From the NCBI GenBank assembly GCA_035758925.1, contig DASTVV010000132.1, positions 16,077 through 80,076 of the forward strand: a stretch of DNA of 64,000 bases. Direction: 5' to 3'. Positions 56,596-64,000 of this stretch are shown here, piece after piece. How positions within the stretch are numbered: the first letter of the stretch is position 1; each line of letters opens with the position of its first letter. The notes beneath the pieces were generated by a model. It was not told the DNA's origin and did no database searches. It saw nothing but the letters and a program-made list of their open reading frames with translations. The DNA is from DASPMP01 sp035758925 (GTDB lineage Bacteria; Gemmatimonadota; Gemmatimonadetes; Gemmatimonadales; Gemmatimonadaceae). Position numbers and translations under genes: made by a program.

Positions 56596-56817
56596 GCGAC
56601 AGCCTTTGTCAACCTGTGTGCCTCATGGTGGCGGGGGCTACAGCAGTTCCGTTTCGAACCTGGTGACGCGCTGGAATCGGGCCCGGCTCGCTGCTGTTCG
56701 AAGTCTGGTCGCAAGTCGTGACGTGTCCGACAACAGTGGCGGGACGCTGCGGCTATCGCGCGACGCGCGCGATCTCTTCGCGCTGACGCCACGAAACACG
56801 ATCGCCGTGAAAGCCTC

Positions 56818-57324
56818 CTACTGGTACGGCCGATAAGTGGAGACCTGACCGACGAGCTTGTCGAGTTGTTCCCGATGGGTTTGTACGAACTCCACGTTGC
56901 GCGGATTCGTTCCGGCGGGAGGCATGCCGGGGGGATTGGCCCGTGCAGCGGCGGCCGCAAGTGACGCCTGCATGTAGGCGGTGCCGATCATCACGTATTC
57001 GCGCGGAGTGAGACCGACGCCTTTCAGAATCTCACGTGCTCGCGAGTTGCGCTGCAACTTGGTGATCGATTGCGACACCGGTTCGTTGCCCGACGTCGCC
57101 ATCGCGGCCGCCAGCGAAGGGTCTTGCTGTGCCGCTATCGCGAGTGACCGCGCACCCAGTGCCCAGCGCCGCATCTTGCCCATATCGAGGTTGAAATGGC
57201 TGACGTCGACCTCGGTGATTCTGCCCGTCGGTGGCGCGACCTCACCACCGCTCGTTTCAGTTTTTCTGGACTTGCATGCCAGGAGTCCCAGGGTGGCAGC
57301 CACGAGCACTGCGCGTATGACCAT
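56818..57324 (-). CDS. lipoprotein of unknown function
   Basis: From ATG 57324 the product has 168 residues with lipobox LGLLAC (Cys17). The mature part is mainly helical: VSHFNLDMGKMRRWALGARSLAIAAQQDPSLAAAM and GVGLTPREYVMIGTAYMQASLAAAA, ending in a Pro/Gly-rich and a helical part. No family recognised. It probably sits on the inner face of the outer membrane or on the inner membrane. Confidence 0.65.
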   Translation of the reverse strand: MVIRAVLVAATLGLLACKSRKTETSGGEVAPPTGRITEVDVSHFNLDMGKMRRWALGARSLAIAAQQDPSLAAAMATSGNEPVSQSITKLQRNSRAREILKGVGLTPREYVMIGTAYMQASLAAAAARANPPGMPPAGTNPRNVEFVQTHREQLDKLVGQVSTYRPYQ

Positions 57325-57437
57325 GCTGACCTCGGCCCGATGATGCTTCTCACGGAGGCACACACCGGGCCGACGATCGTGTCGCAGGCGGCCTGAGCCC
57401 CGTACTCAGCGTATCTGCTCCGCGCCCCAGTCCGGTC

Positions 57438-57944
57438 TTACTTGAGCGGCAGCGTCACCCACCACGGATATGTGTGGCTCTGGCTGTGCGCGGTGGCCGT
57501 GACCCAGACACCCAGGTACTTGCTGCCTTCGGGCGGTGTGAACGTCACGACGTATTCCCCGCCCGGCAGCTCGGGAAGCTGAAAGAGACCGTTTGCATCC
57601 GTCACCACGGATGCCGCCAGAGGGCCGGTCCTGGTGTCGTCAGGCGCGGACGCCAGACGCGGATATGCGGCCACGCGCACGTTCGGAATCTTGACGGACG
57701 TGCCCAGCGTGTCCGGGCCTGCTGCCCCCTCGCTGCTGCGGACCACGCCGCGGAAATACCCTGGCGTGGGAGACGCAGGCGGCGTCGGCATCGTCGAGCC
57801 GCCGCTGTCGGTGACGGTGGACTTCGCCAGACCGGTGAGCGGACCATTCTCGATCGGCGCGGCGCCTTCGGAGCAGGCTACCAACGACGCAGCCGCGACG
57901 CCGAGAACGACCTGCAGAAGGCGGAATCTGATCACACGTGACAC
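57438..57944 (-). CDS. lipoprotein with carboxypeptidase-regulatory-like domain
   Basis: GTG 57944 with GGAGAG in front starts a 168-residue protein with lipobox SLVAC (Cys24). The C-terminal part VRVAAYPRLASAPDDTRTGPLAASVVTDANGLFQLPELPGGEYVVTFTPPEGSKY matches the CarboxypepD-regulatory-like beta-sandwich. The role is structural or ligand binding. It is divergent from the CBM48 operon. Confidence 0.75.
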   Translation of the reverse strand: MSRVIRFRLLQVVLGVAAASLVACSEGAAPIENGPLTGLAKSTVTDSGGSTMPTPPASPTPGYFRGVVRSSEGAAGPDTLGTSVKIPNVRVAAYPRLASAPDDTRTGPLAASVVTDANGLFQLPELPGGEYVVTFTPPEGSKYLGVWVTATAHSQSHTYPWWVTLPLK

Positions 57945-58035
57945 AATTCTCTCCGAAATCGGTTGTATGCATATACCCGAGTGACGAGCGACGCGTCACG
58001 CGGACGTTCGTGTGACTCCTGGCAGCATTCCAAGG

Positions 58036-58041
58036 TATAAA
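58036..58041 (+). promoter_or_regulatory. candidate -10 of the sigma/CBM48 operon
   Basis: TATAAA lies 61 bp before the GTG start; a weak TGTGAC 19 bp before it might be the -35. The GTGAC...GTCAC repeat at 57981-57999 is just upstream. No GGAAC-type ECF promoter was found, so the operon may not be self-activated at this point. Confidence 0.35.
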
Positions 58042-58102
58042 CCATTGGGATGGATGTTGCCCGCAGGTACGATTCACGACGTGTCGTCGGAGAATTGCCC
58101 AG

Positions 58103-59326
58103 GTGAGAACATCGACGGTGTGGGGGAAATGCGCGCTTGGCGCGCTCGCGGTTGTCCTGGGGGCATCCGCGCTCCCCGGCCAGGTGTTTGGCGCGGCAGA
58201 TGTATCCGGAGTGCTCGGACGGAGCGGCGGCGGACCCTGGCGACGCGCCTCGTGGGTGAGCCCCACCATTCTCGCGCAACATCGCGGCGGCTACGTCCAC
58301 GCAATGGGGCTTTTGGTCGAGGAGACAGGCCGCGTGACCCTGCCCACTGCCAGTCTCGATGCCGCGCTCAGCTCCAGGACGTTCGGCGTTTTCCGCGTTA
58401 CGGCATTCGGCCAGTACGCGCGCGACACGACGGTGTCGGCTGTCGCCGCGAGCACGCTGAACGTCAATGGCGCGGTATCGGCGCGTTTCGGACGCAGCGG
58501 CGTCTGGCTGGGTGGTGGCCGCGCGCGTGGCGGAGACGCGCATCCAACACCTTCCCTGCGGCTGCTTGCTGGCGCGTGGCGAATGCTCGGCGGCGCCGTG
58601 GTGAGCGTCGCGATGCAGGACAATCAGCAACGGTTCATGACCCGACAGATGACCGCGCGGCAAGTGACGTATGTCGACAGCACGTACACCGACACGGCGG
58701 GATGGCATCGCTATACCGTTGACCGCACCGTCGTCGACACCACGTCCATTCGGCGGCTGCGGCGCTGGACGGACATCGAGGCGCGCGTGGACTGGTCGCT
58801 CGGGCGTACCGCGTTGGGCACAGCCCTTTCCGCGCGCCCGTCACTCGACTCGACCCGCGCCGCGCTCGGCGGGCACGTGGATGCGTCGGTTCAGCTGACG
58901 CCACGCCTCGCGTTCATCGCGGGCGTCGGCGTGACCCCGGGCAGGTACGCGACCCCGCTGGCGTCGCGCTTCGCGACGGTCGGCTTGCGCGTGACATCCG
59001 TCGCGCTGATTCGGCGCGCGCCGGCGGCTCCGGTACGCCCGGCGGCCACTGCATTCCGGGCGGAGCAAGTGTCGCCGGATACCTGGCGCATCACGCTCCG
59101 AGCCCCGGGAGCTCGGACGGTCGAGGTCTCGGGAGACTTCAACCAGTGGTCGCCGGTTTCGCTGCGTGAGACCACGCCTGACCTGTGGGAAGTGACGCTC
59201 CCACTTCCCCGTGGAACGCACCGGATCAGTGTGCGAATCAACGGCGACTCGTGGGACGCGCCGCCCGGCCTGCCGTCGGTCGAGGACGAGTTCAACGGAA
59301 AAGTCGGCCTCATCGTGATTCGATGA
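58103..59326 (+). CDS. secreted protein with C-terminal glycogen-binding (CBM48-like) domain
   Basis: The 407-residue protein has a signal peptide of about 30 residues (ALAVVLGASALPGQVFGA). The middle, about 40-310, shows alternating amphipathic strands such as VSARFGRSGVWLGGGRARGG and DIEARVDWSLGRTALGTALSARPSL, consistent with an outer-membrane beta-barrel. The end, from about 325, is a CBM48/AMPK-type glycogen-binding domain with VSGDFNQWSP at 342-351. The start is GTG 58103; no other start gives the signal peptide. The stop overlaps the sigma gene as ATGA, so it opens a four-gene operon. Confidence 0.78.
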   Translation: MRTSTVWGKCALGALAVVLGASALPGQVFGAADVSGVLGRSGGGPWRRASWVSPTILAQHRGGYVHAMGLLVEETGRVTLPTASLDAALSSRTFGVFRVTAFGQYARDTTVSAVAASTLNVNGAVSARFGRSGVWLGGGRARGGDAHPTPSLRLLAGAWRMLGGAVVSVAMQDNQQRFMTRQMTARQVTYVDSTYTDTAGWHRYTVDRTVVDTTSIRRLRRWTDIEARVDWSLGRTALGTALSARPSLDSTRAALGGHVDASVQLTPRLAFIAGVGVTPGRYATPLASRFATVGLRVTSVALIRRAPAAPVRPAATAFRAEQVSPDTWRITLRAPGARTVEVSGDFNQWSPVSLRETTPDLWEVTLPLPRGTHRISVRINGDSWDAPPGLPSVEDEFNGKVGLIVIR

Positions 59327-59913
59327 AACAGGCCGCTGTGACGCGGAGTGACATCCGCGGGTACAACTGGTCGGCGATGACGGATGCGGACCTCGTGCGT
59401 GCGGTCCTGTCGGGGGAACAGACAGCGTTCGCAGCGCTGGTCGACCGCCACGCCCGCATCTGTCTTCGCTACGCAACTCGCATGTTGGGGAACGTGCAGG
59501 ACGCCGAGGACGTCGCGCAGGAGACGTTCCTCCGCGCGTACGGCGCGCTGCACCGATACGACGAGGCGCTGTCGTTCCGGACCTGGCTGATGACGATCCT
59601 GATCAATCGGTGCCGCAGCACGCTGCTGACGCGCAGTCGCCGCGATGCACGCATCCTGTTCGACGACGAGACCGTGCGAGCCGCGATCGATCGGTCGAGC
59701 CCTGCGGACGGAGCGCTGCGGGATGCCATCGACCGCGCCGTGGCCACACTCGACGCGCCGATGCGCGAAGCGTTTCTCCTCAAGTACGTGGAGGATCTGA
59801 GCTACGAAGAGATGGCAGCCGTGACGGGCGTCGGCATGTCGGCGCTGAAGATGCGCGTGCACCGGGCGTGCGAACGGCTGCAAAAACTGTTGGGAGACGA
59901 CCGATATGAGTGA
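59323..59913 (+). CDS. ECF-type RNA polymerase sigma factor
   Basis: The 196-residue protein has region 2 (FAALVDRHARICLRYATRMLGNVQDAEDVAQETFLRAYGAL) and region 4 (LDAPMREAFLLKYVEDLSYEEMAAVTGVGMSALKMRVHRACERLQKLL) of group IV sigma factors. The ATG at 59323 overlaps the stop of the gene before (ATGA), and its own end overlaps the start of the next gene by 8 bp. The latter is the usual place of the anti-sigma factor. Confidence 0.94.
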   Translation: MKQAAVTRSDIRGYNWSAMTDADLVRAVLSGEQTAFAALVDRHARICLRYATRMLGNVQDAEDVAQETFLRAYGALHRYDEALSFRTWLMTILINRCRSTLLTRSRRDARILFDDETVRAAIDRSSPADGALRDAIDRAVATLDAPMREAFLLKYVEDLSYEEMAAVTGVGMSALKMRVHRACERLQKLLGDDRYE

Positions 59914-60496
59914 ACGCCAGGACGAGCTAGCGCCGTCGGTTCTTGCCGCCGTGCGCTCGCTCCATGACGCACCGTTGCCGGAGATCAACGACGTCTGGCG
60001 GCAGCGACTGCTTCGACGCGTTGCCGCGGGCGACTACCCGCGGGAGCATGCCGCACGCCACGACGCCACACCGCATCGCTGGAGCGTGAAGCCCTCGAGC
60101 GCCATTGCCGCCGGCGTCCTCTGCATGCTGCTCGGTGGCAGTGCGGTCTTCGTAGCCGAACGCGTGGCGCGGCATGACGATCGTCCCAGTCTGGCTGCCT
60201 CGCCGTCCGCCGAAGCGGGCTTCGCCGGCGCGAGCGAAGTGCGATTCACGTTGGTGGCGCCCACTGCGCATCGCGTCTCGGTGGTTGGCGACTTCAATGG
60301 CTGGAACGCGGCTTCCCTGCCGATGACACGCTCGGCCGATGGAGATACCTGGGAGATCGTCGTCCCGCTCCGGCCGGGACGGTACGCATACTCGTTCGTG
60401 GTGGATGGCGTGCTCGCGAGGGATCCGCTTGCGCCAAGCGTCGCTGACGATGATTTCGGCTCCGCCAATTCCGTCGTCCTCGTGCGAGGGTCGTAA
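59906..60496 (+). CDS. one-TM protein with external CBM48 domain, candidate anti-sigma factor
   Basis: The 196-residue protein starts within the last codons of the sigma gene. Residues 1-62 are a cytoplasmic, partly helical segment (APSVLAAVRSLHDAPLPEINDVWRQRLLRRVAAG), in the size range of small anti-sigma domains but without the ZAS zinc motif HxxxCxxC. A transmembrane segment lies at 64-85. Outside, from about 110, follows a CBM48-like domain with VVGDFNGWN at 126-134, DTWEIVVPLRPGRYAYSFVVDG and a closing strand. Gene order and topology suggest that it holds the sigma factor and senses a glucan or similar polysaccharide; this is inference. Confidence 0.75.
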   Translation: MSERQDELAPSVLAAVRSLHDAPLPEINDVWRQRLLRRVAAGDYPREHAARHDATPHRWSVKPSSAIAAGVLCMLLGGSAVFVAERVARHDDRPSLAASPSAEAGFAGASEVRFTLVAPTAHRVSVVGDFNGWNAASLPMTRSADGDTWEIVVPLRPGRYAYSFVVDGVLARDPLAPSVADDDFGSANSVVLVRGS

Positions 60497-60497
60497 C

Positions 60498-61214
60498 GTG
60501 GCAGCGAGGCGTACGCTCATCGCAGTCCTGCTGTTGGTCGCAAGCGCGCACGGCGCGGCACAGCTACCCGCCGCCACCGCGTACGAGTTTCCGAAGCGGA
60601 TCTCCACGGAATCCCGGACGACGTTGGAGCAGCTCGCTGATTCGGCGCATCAGGCCGGGCTGCCGAGCGATCCACTCGTCGCCAAGGCCGCGGAAGGTGT
60701 GCTCAAGGGCGCTGACGACGCGCGTATCGTACAGGCGGTGCGAACGCTGGTGCGGGAGCTTGGCGCGGCACGTGCGGCACTTCCGCCCGATTCCCGGCCT
60801 GGGACGATCGTGGCCGGCGCCAGTGCTCTCCATGTAGGTGTTCCGCCGGCAGCGCTGCGGCGGCTGTGGATCGCTGGCAACGCAAGGCCCAGCGAGGGCG
60901 ATCTCGCCGTCGCGCTCGTGACGCTCGCGGACCTCGTGACCAGCCGAGTGGCACCGGAGGCGGCCGCCACATCGGTTCAGCTGCTGCTCAGCCGCCGTGC
61001 CACCGACGCGGAGATGTCGGCATTTCGTGCAGCGGTCGCACGCGCCATCAGCGCCGGCAGCGCCCCGGACGCGGCAATCGCCGACCGGACCCAGTCGCTC
61101 GTCCAGCAAATTGACGCGCGCGTGCGCGACACGGGAAGAAGTCCAGCGGTGAAGCGTTCCGTGCCGCCAGCCGGACCAGGCGATCAGCCGCCGGCGGTGC
61201 CGCCGGTACCATGA
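60498..61214 (+). CDS. secreted helical protein, last gene of the sigma/CBM48 operon
   Basis: GTG 60498 starts 1 bp after the previous stop and has GAGGG 7 bp upstream. The 238-residue product has a signal peptide (TLIAVLLLVASAHGAAQ) and a mature part of Ala-rich helices (LADSAHQAGLPSDPLVAKAAEGVLKGADDARIVQAVRTLVREL), ending in a Pro-rich tail. No family is recognised. The last 31 bp overlap the end of the converging Dph6-like gene. Confidence 0.7.
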   Translation: MAARRTLIAVLLLVASAHGAAQLPAATAYEFPKRISTESRTTLEQLADSAHQAGLPSDPLVAKAAEGVLKGADDARIVQAVRTLVRELGAARAALPPDSRPGTIVAGASALHVGVPPAALRRLWIAGNARPSEGDLAVALVTLADLVTSRVAPEAAATSVQLLLSRRATDAEMSAFRAAVARAISAGSAPDAAIADRTQSLVQQIDARVRDTGRSPAVKRSVPPAGPGDQPPAVPPVP

Positions 61215-61885
61215 TTGTCCACCAGGTCGCAGAAGCTGAAGCGATCGTCGCGGAGCACGGTGTCGCCAACAGTGTATGGCACCGCGGCGCTGAACGGCGG
61301 CCCGTCGGAGACGAACGTGTGGAACTCACCCTTCTCGCCGCAGGGATCAACTTCGCGCGGTAGGTCGTCGAGCAAGACAGTATCGAAAACGCGTCCCGCG
61401 AATCCTGCGTCGAGCTGCGTCGTATCGACGCACACGAGCCGCGCGCGAAAGCCGTCCGCGATGAATCGTCGCGCCAATCGGCCCGTGTCGGTGCCCCAGA
61501 TTGGGAATAGCGGCGTGACGCCGGTATCGGCGAGCGATCGCTCGCGATATGCGCGGACGTCCTCGAGGAACAGGTCGCCGAACGCGATGTGCTTCACCCG
61601 CGGCTGATCGCACCGGATGCGCTCGAGCGCCGCGTGGAACGCCGATTCGTAGGACGCGTTGTCGCTGCGCGGCTCCACGTCGATGACAGAGAGCGGAAGG
61701 CCGAGTCGCTGTGCTTGCGCCTCGAGCAGCGAGCGCCGCACTCCATGCATACTGACCCGATCGAAGCCGCGCGTAACGCTGGTGAGCAGTCCAGTGACCT
61801 GCCAGGCCGGGTCCTGCGACAGCGCGTGCAGCGCGAGCGCGCTATCCTTGCCGCCACTCCAGCTCAGAATGACGGCCTCAGGCAT
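61184..61885 (-). CDS. Dph6-related ATP pyrophosphatase (adenine nucleotide alpha hydrolase)
   Basis: The 233-residue protein starts with the PP-loop SWSGGKDSALALHAL. GVRRSLLEAQAQRLGLPL and FGDLFLEDVRAYRER, then PREVDPCGEKGEFHTFVSDGPPF agree with the MJ0570/Dph6 family. In archaea and eukaryotes Dph6 makes the amide of diphthamide; bacteria have no diphthamide, so the bacterial substrate is unknown. ATG 61885 overlaps the methyltransferase gene by 8 bp, so both are cotranscribed. Confidence 0.88.
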   Translation of the reverse strand: MPEAVILSWSGGKDSALALHALSQDPAWQVTGLLTSVTRGFDRVSMHGVRRSLLEAQAQRLGLPLSVIDVEPRSDNASYESAFHAALERIRCDQPRVKHIAFGDLFLEDVRAYRERSLADTGVTPLFPIWGTDTGRLARRFIADGFRARLVCVDTTQLDAGFAGRVFDTVLLDDLPREVDPCGEKGEFHTFVSDGPPFSAAVPYTVGDTVLRDDRFSFCDLVDNHGTGGTAGG

Positions 61886-62414
61886 CGTCCATGAGTGACA
61901 GCTGCGCCCCGCGTTGTTCGTGTCGCAGGAGCCACCGCTTGCGGTGCTTGCCGCCGCCGTAGCCGGACATCGTCCCATCCGAGTTGATCACGCGATGGCA
62001 CGGGACGATGATGGCGATCCGATTGTCGCCATTCGCCCGCCCAACCGCGCGCGCCGCGCCAGGCTTGGACAACTTGGTCGCGATCGAGTCGTATGAGGTG
62101 GTCGATCCGAATGGAATTCGCAGCAACTCATGCCAGACGGCCGTCTGAAACGCGGTTCCATCGAGCACGAGCGGTATGGTGAACTCGACGCGTTGTCCCG
62201 CGAAATACTCGTCCAGCTCGCGCTGCGCCTGGGCGAGATACTCGTGCCGGCCTTCGACGACCGAGCCACCGCAAATGGTCTCGATGCGGCGCAGCTGGGT
62301 GGGCAGCATGGGACGGTCGAGATACTCGCACAGGATGAGGCCGCGATCATTCGCGGCCGCGATCATCGCTCCAAGCGGTGTGTCGATTTCACTTGTCCAG
62401 GTTTGCTCGCTCAT
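61878..62414 (-). CDS. ogt: methylated-DNA--protein-cysteine methyltransferase
   Basis: The 178-residue protein removes alkyl groups from O6-alkylguanine by transfer to its own cysteine. The active-site block IVPCHRVI is intact with Cys139, preceded by SYDSIATKLSKPGAARAVGRANG, the DNA-binding helix with the arginine finger. The N-terminal Ada-like part is short. It precedes the Dph6-like gene in one operon and is divergent from a gamma-glutamyltransferase. Confidence 0.92.
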   Translation of the reverse strand: MSEQTWTSEIDTPLGAMIAAANDRGLILCEYLDRPMLPTQLRRIETICGGSVVEGRHEYLAQAQRELDEYFAGQRVEFTIPLVLDGTAFQTAVWHELLRIPFGSTTSYDSIATKLSKPGAARAVGRANGDNRIAIIVPCHRVINSDGTMSGYGGGKHRKRWLLRHEQRGAQLSLMDDA

Positions 62415-62524
62415 CGCATCTGCAGCCCGTCTGAAAAAGCCACCACGAGCGGTTTTCGCGTGTCTGCGTATATAAAGTAGCGTCGCACTTGCGAGTCGCT
62501 CTGCACAGCCGACACAATACGATC

Positions 62525-64000
62525 ATGCCCCCAACTGCCCACTCGAATCGCACCTGGCGCCGCGCCGTTTCGCGCGCCGCCATGCTCTGCGTGTTGTCCA
62601 GCGCCCTTGGTGCGCAACGTACGCCCCTGGTGGCCGGCCGGTCGCCGGTGTTCGCGCCGAATGGCGTCGCCGCAACGAGCCAGCCGCTGGCGACCACCGC
62701 TGCGATCGACGTCCTGCAGCGCGGCGGCAACGCCATCGACGCGGCAATCACCGCTGCCGCGGTGTTGTCCGTCGTAGAGCCAATGATGACCGGGATCGGT
62801 GGCGACATGTTCGCGCTCATCTGGAGCGCCAAGGAACAGCGTCTGGTCGCGCTCAACGCCAGCGGCCGCGCCGGATCGCTCATGACGCGCGAGGAGCTGT
62901 TGCGGCGCGGACGCACCACCAGCATCCCCCGCGGCATCGAGACCGTCACCGTGCCCGGCGCGCTCGCGGGTTGGCAGACGCTGCTCGACAAGTACGGCAC
63001 GAGCACGCTCGCACAGGCGCTCGCACCGGCCATTCGCTACGCAGACGACGGCTTCGTGGTAACGCCGGTGATCGCGGGCGACTGGGCTGGCCAGGTCAAC
63101 ATCCTGCGGCGCGATCCGGGCGCGCGCGCCACGTTCCTGCGCGACAGCATGCCACCGAAGGCTGGCGACTGGTTCGCCAACCCGGACTATGCGCGTACGC
63201 TGCGCCAGATCGCCGCGGAAGGACCGGCGGCGCTCTACGGAGGCACGCTCGGACAGCGTCTCGTGGATCGCGTGAAGGAGCTCGGTGGGTTCCTCACGAT
63301 CGACGACCTGAAGAGAAACGCACCGAACTGGGTGACGCCGATCTCCGTGGACTACAAAGGCTATCGCGTGTGGGAGCTGCCGCCGAACAATCAGGGCATC
63401 GCGGCGCTGGAGATGCTGCGGATCCTGGAGCCTTACGACCTCAAGGCCCTGGGGCATAACTCGGCGGCGTACCTTCACCTGCTCATCGAAGCCAAGAAGC
63501 TCGCGTACGCCGACCTCGTGAAGTATGCCGGCGACGCGGATCATCTCACCCTGTCTCCGGCCGAGATCCTCGCCGATCCCTTCATCAAGGAGCGGCGCTC
63601 GCACATTGATCAGGCGAAAGCGATGGTTCGCACGGATCCGGGACCGGGGCGTGTCGCGAGCGAGACCATCTACCTCACCGTGGCCGACAAGGACGGCAAC
63701 ATGGTGTCGTTCATCAATTCCCTATATGACGAGTTCGGATCAGGCGTCGTGGTGCCGGGAACCGGCTTCGCGCTCCACGATCGCGGCGCAGGGTTCACGC
63801 TCACACCGGGCTTGCCGAACACCGTTGCTCCGGGCAAGCGGCCCTTTCACACCTTGATCCCCGGCTTTGTGACGAAGCCAGGCCCCACACCCCAAGCCGC
63901 GGAGCAGCCATACATGAGCTTTGGTCTGATGGGCGGCTCCATGCAGGCGCAGGGACATGTGCAGTTCCTGATCAACCACCTCGTCTTCGGCATGAACGTG
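62525..64000 (+). CDS. gamma-glutamyltransferase family protein (3' end outside window)
   Basis: ATG 62525 opens a frame that runs without stop to the end of the window, 492 residues. After a signal-like N-terminus (RAAMLCVLSSALGAQ) it reads VLQRGGNAIDAAITAAAVLSVVEPMMTGIGGDMFAL, GGDM and GIETVTVPGALAGW being typical for the family. ASETIYLTVADKDGNMVSFINS carries the threonine expected to be the nucleophile; the surrounding is closer to the enteric enzymes (DKDGN) than in the copy at 21777. Probably periplasmic. The 110-bp gap to ogt contains TATATAAAG (62471-62479), a possible -10. Confidence 0.88.
   Translation, partial: MPPTAHSNRTWRRAVSRAAMLCVLSSALGAQRTPLVAGRSPVFAPNGVAATSQPLATTAAIDVLQRGGNAIDAAITAAAVLSVVEPMMTGIGGDMFALIWSAKEQRLVALNASGRAGSLMTREELLRRGRTTSIPRGIETVTVPGALAGWQTLLDKYGTSTLAQALAPAIRYADDGFVVTPVIAGDWAGQVNILRRDPGARATFLRDSMPPKAGDWFANPDYARTLRQIAAEGPAALYGGTLGQRLVDRVKELGGFLTIDDLKRNAPNWVTPISVDYKGYRVWELPPNNQGIAALEMLRILEPYDLKALGHNSAAYLHLLIEAKKLAYADLVKYAGDADHLTLSPAEILADPFIKERRSHIDQAKAMVRTDPGPGRVASETIYLTVADKDGNMVSFINSLYDEFGSGVVVPGTGFALHDRGAGFTLTPGLPNTVAPGKRPFHTLIPGFVTKPGPTPQAAEQPYMSFGLMGGSMQAQGHVQFLINHLVFGMNV

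Noticed and set aside
56594..56836. 80-residue plus-strand frame behind the third padR operator
   Set aside because: No signal peptide, domain or ribosome binding site; it runs into the end of the converging lipoprotein gene. I treat the 222-bp gap as non-coding.
62411..63604. 397-residue minus-strand frame
   Set aside because: It is the shadow of the second gamma-glutamyltransferase gene, which has no stop before the window end and whose conserved blocks are unmistakable.

Overview
The window is 64 kb of high-GC bacterial chromosome without rRNA, tRNA, CRISPR, phage or insertion sequences that I could recognise. Gene content points to a diderm from the Gemmatimonadota/Acidobacteriota neighbourhood, Gemmatimonadota being my best guess. 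The clues are four large MacB/FtsX-type orphan permeases (ADOP family) of which three sit behind their own PadR repressor, a BlaI/M56 regulatory pair, the TIGR03545/TIGR03546 pair known from outer-membrane bacteria, many small signal-peptide or lipobox proteins, and frequent ATGA or GTGA overlaps between consecutive genes. This assignment is inference from gene families, not from a marker gene.

Layout. 0-7 kb: end of an alpha/beta hydrolase, a phosphodiesterase-like protein, a SMUG1-like uracil-DNA glycosylase family protein behind a 12-bp tandem repeat, a YpfJ-type zinc peptidase, an SDR, an SRPBCC protein, MsrA with a Yip1 membrane protein, CutC and a hotdog thioesterase. 7-15 kb: a 999-residue LuxR-type ATPase regulator, three small unknown proteins, and the TIGR03545/TIGR03546 pair. 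15-21.5 kb: an orphan ADOP permease, then a BlaI repressor, an M56 peptidase fused to HEAT repeats, and a secreted HEAT-repeat protein, linked by three copies of one operator. 21.7-26 kb: a gamma-glutamyltransferase, a MATE exporter and a small membrane protein. 26-29 kb and 38-41 kb: PadR-ADOP modules. 29-38 kb: DUF2911, an ArsR-SRPBCC operon with a very clear promoter, an amino acid permease, a lipoprotein metallo-beta-lactamase fold protein and beta-propeller proteins. 41-53 kb: ABC-F ATPase, a stand-alone LytTR regulator, ornithine cyclodeaminase and threonine dehydratase homologues, an ABC-2 exporter, the decayed tail of another ADOP gene, RidA and an M1 peptidase. 53-56.6 kb: a third PadR-ADOP module. 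57-61 kb: two lipoproteins, then a four-gene operon with an ECF sigma factor and two proteins carrying glycogen-binding (CBM48) domains. 61-64 kb: a Dph6-like ATP pyrophosphatase, an O6-alkylguanine methyltransferase, and the start of a second gamma-glutamyltransferase.

Most interesting points: (1) the ECF sigma operon, in which the gene at the anti-sigma position encodes a one-TM protein with a CBM48 domain on the outside, a possible polysaccharide sensor; (2) the BlaI regulon, in which the peptidase sensor is fused to HEAT repeats and shares an odd Trp-Pro tail with the third member; (3) three PadR-ADOP modules, each with a different perfect palindrome of nearly equal span at its start; (4) promoters of arsR and blaI whose -10 lies so close to the ATG that the messages should be leaderless; (5) inverted-repeat elements filling several longer gaps between converging genes, while other converging pairs touch or overlap.
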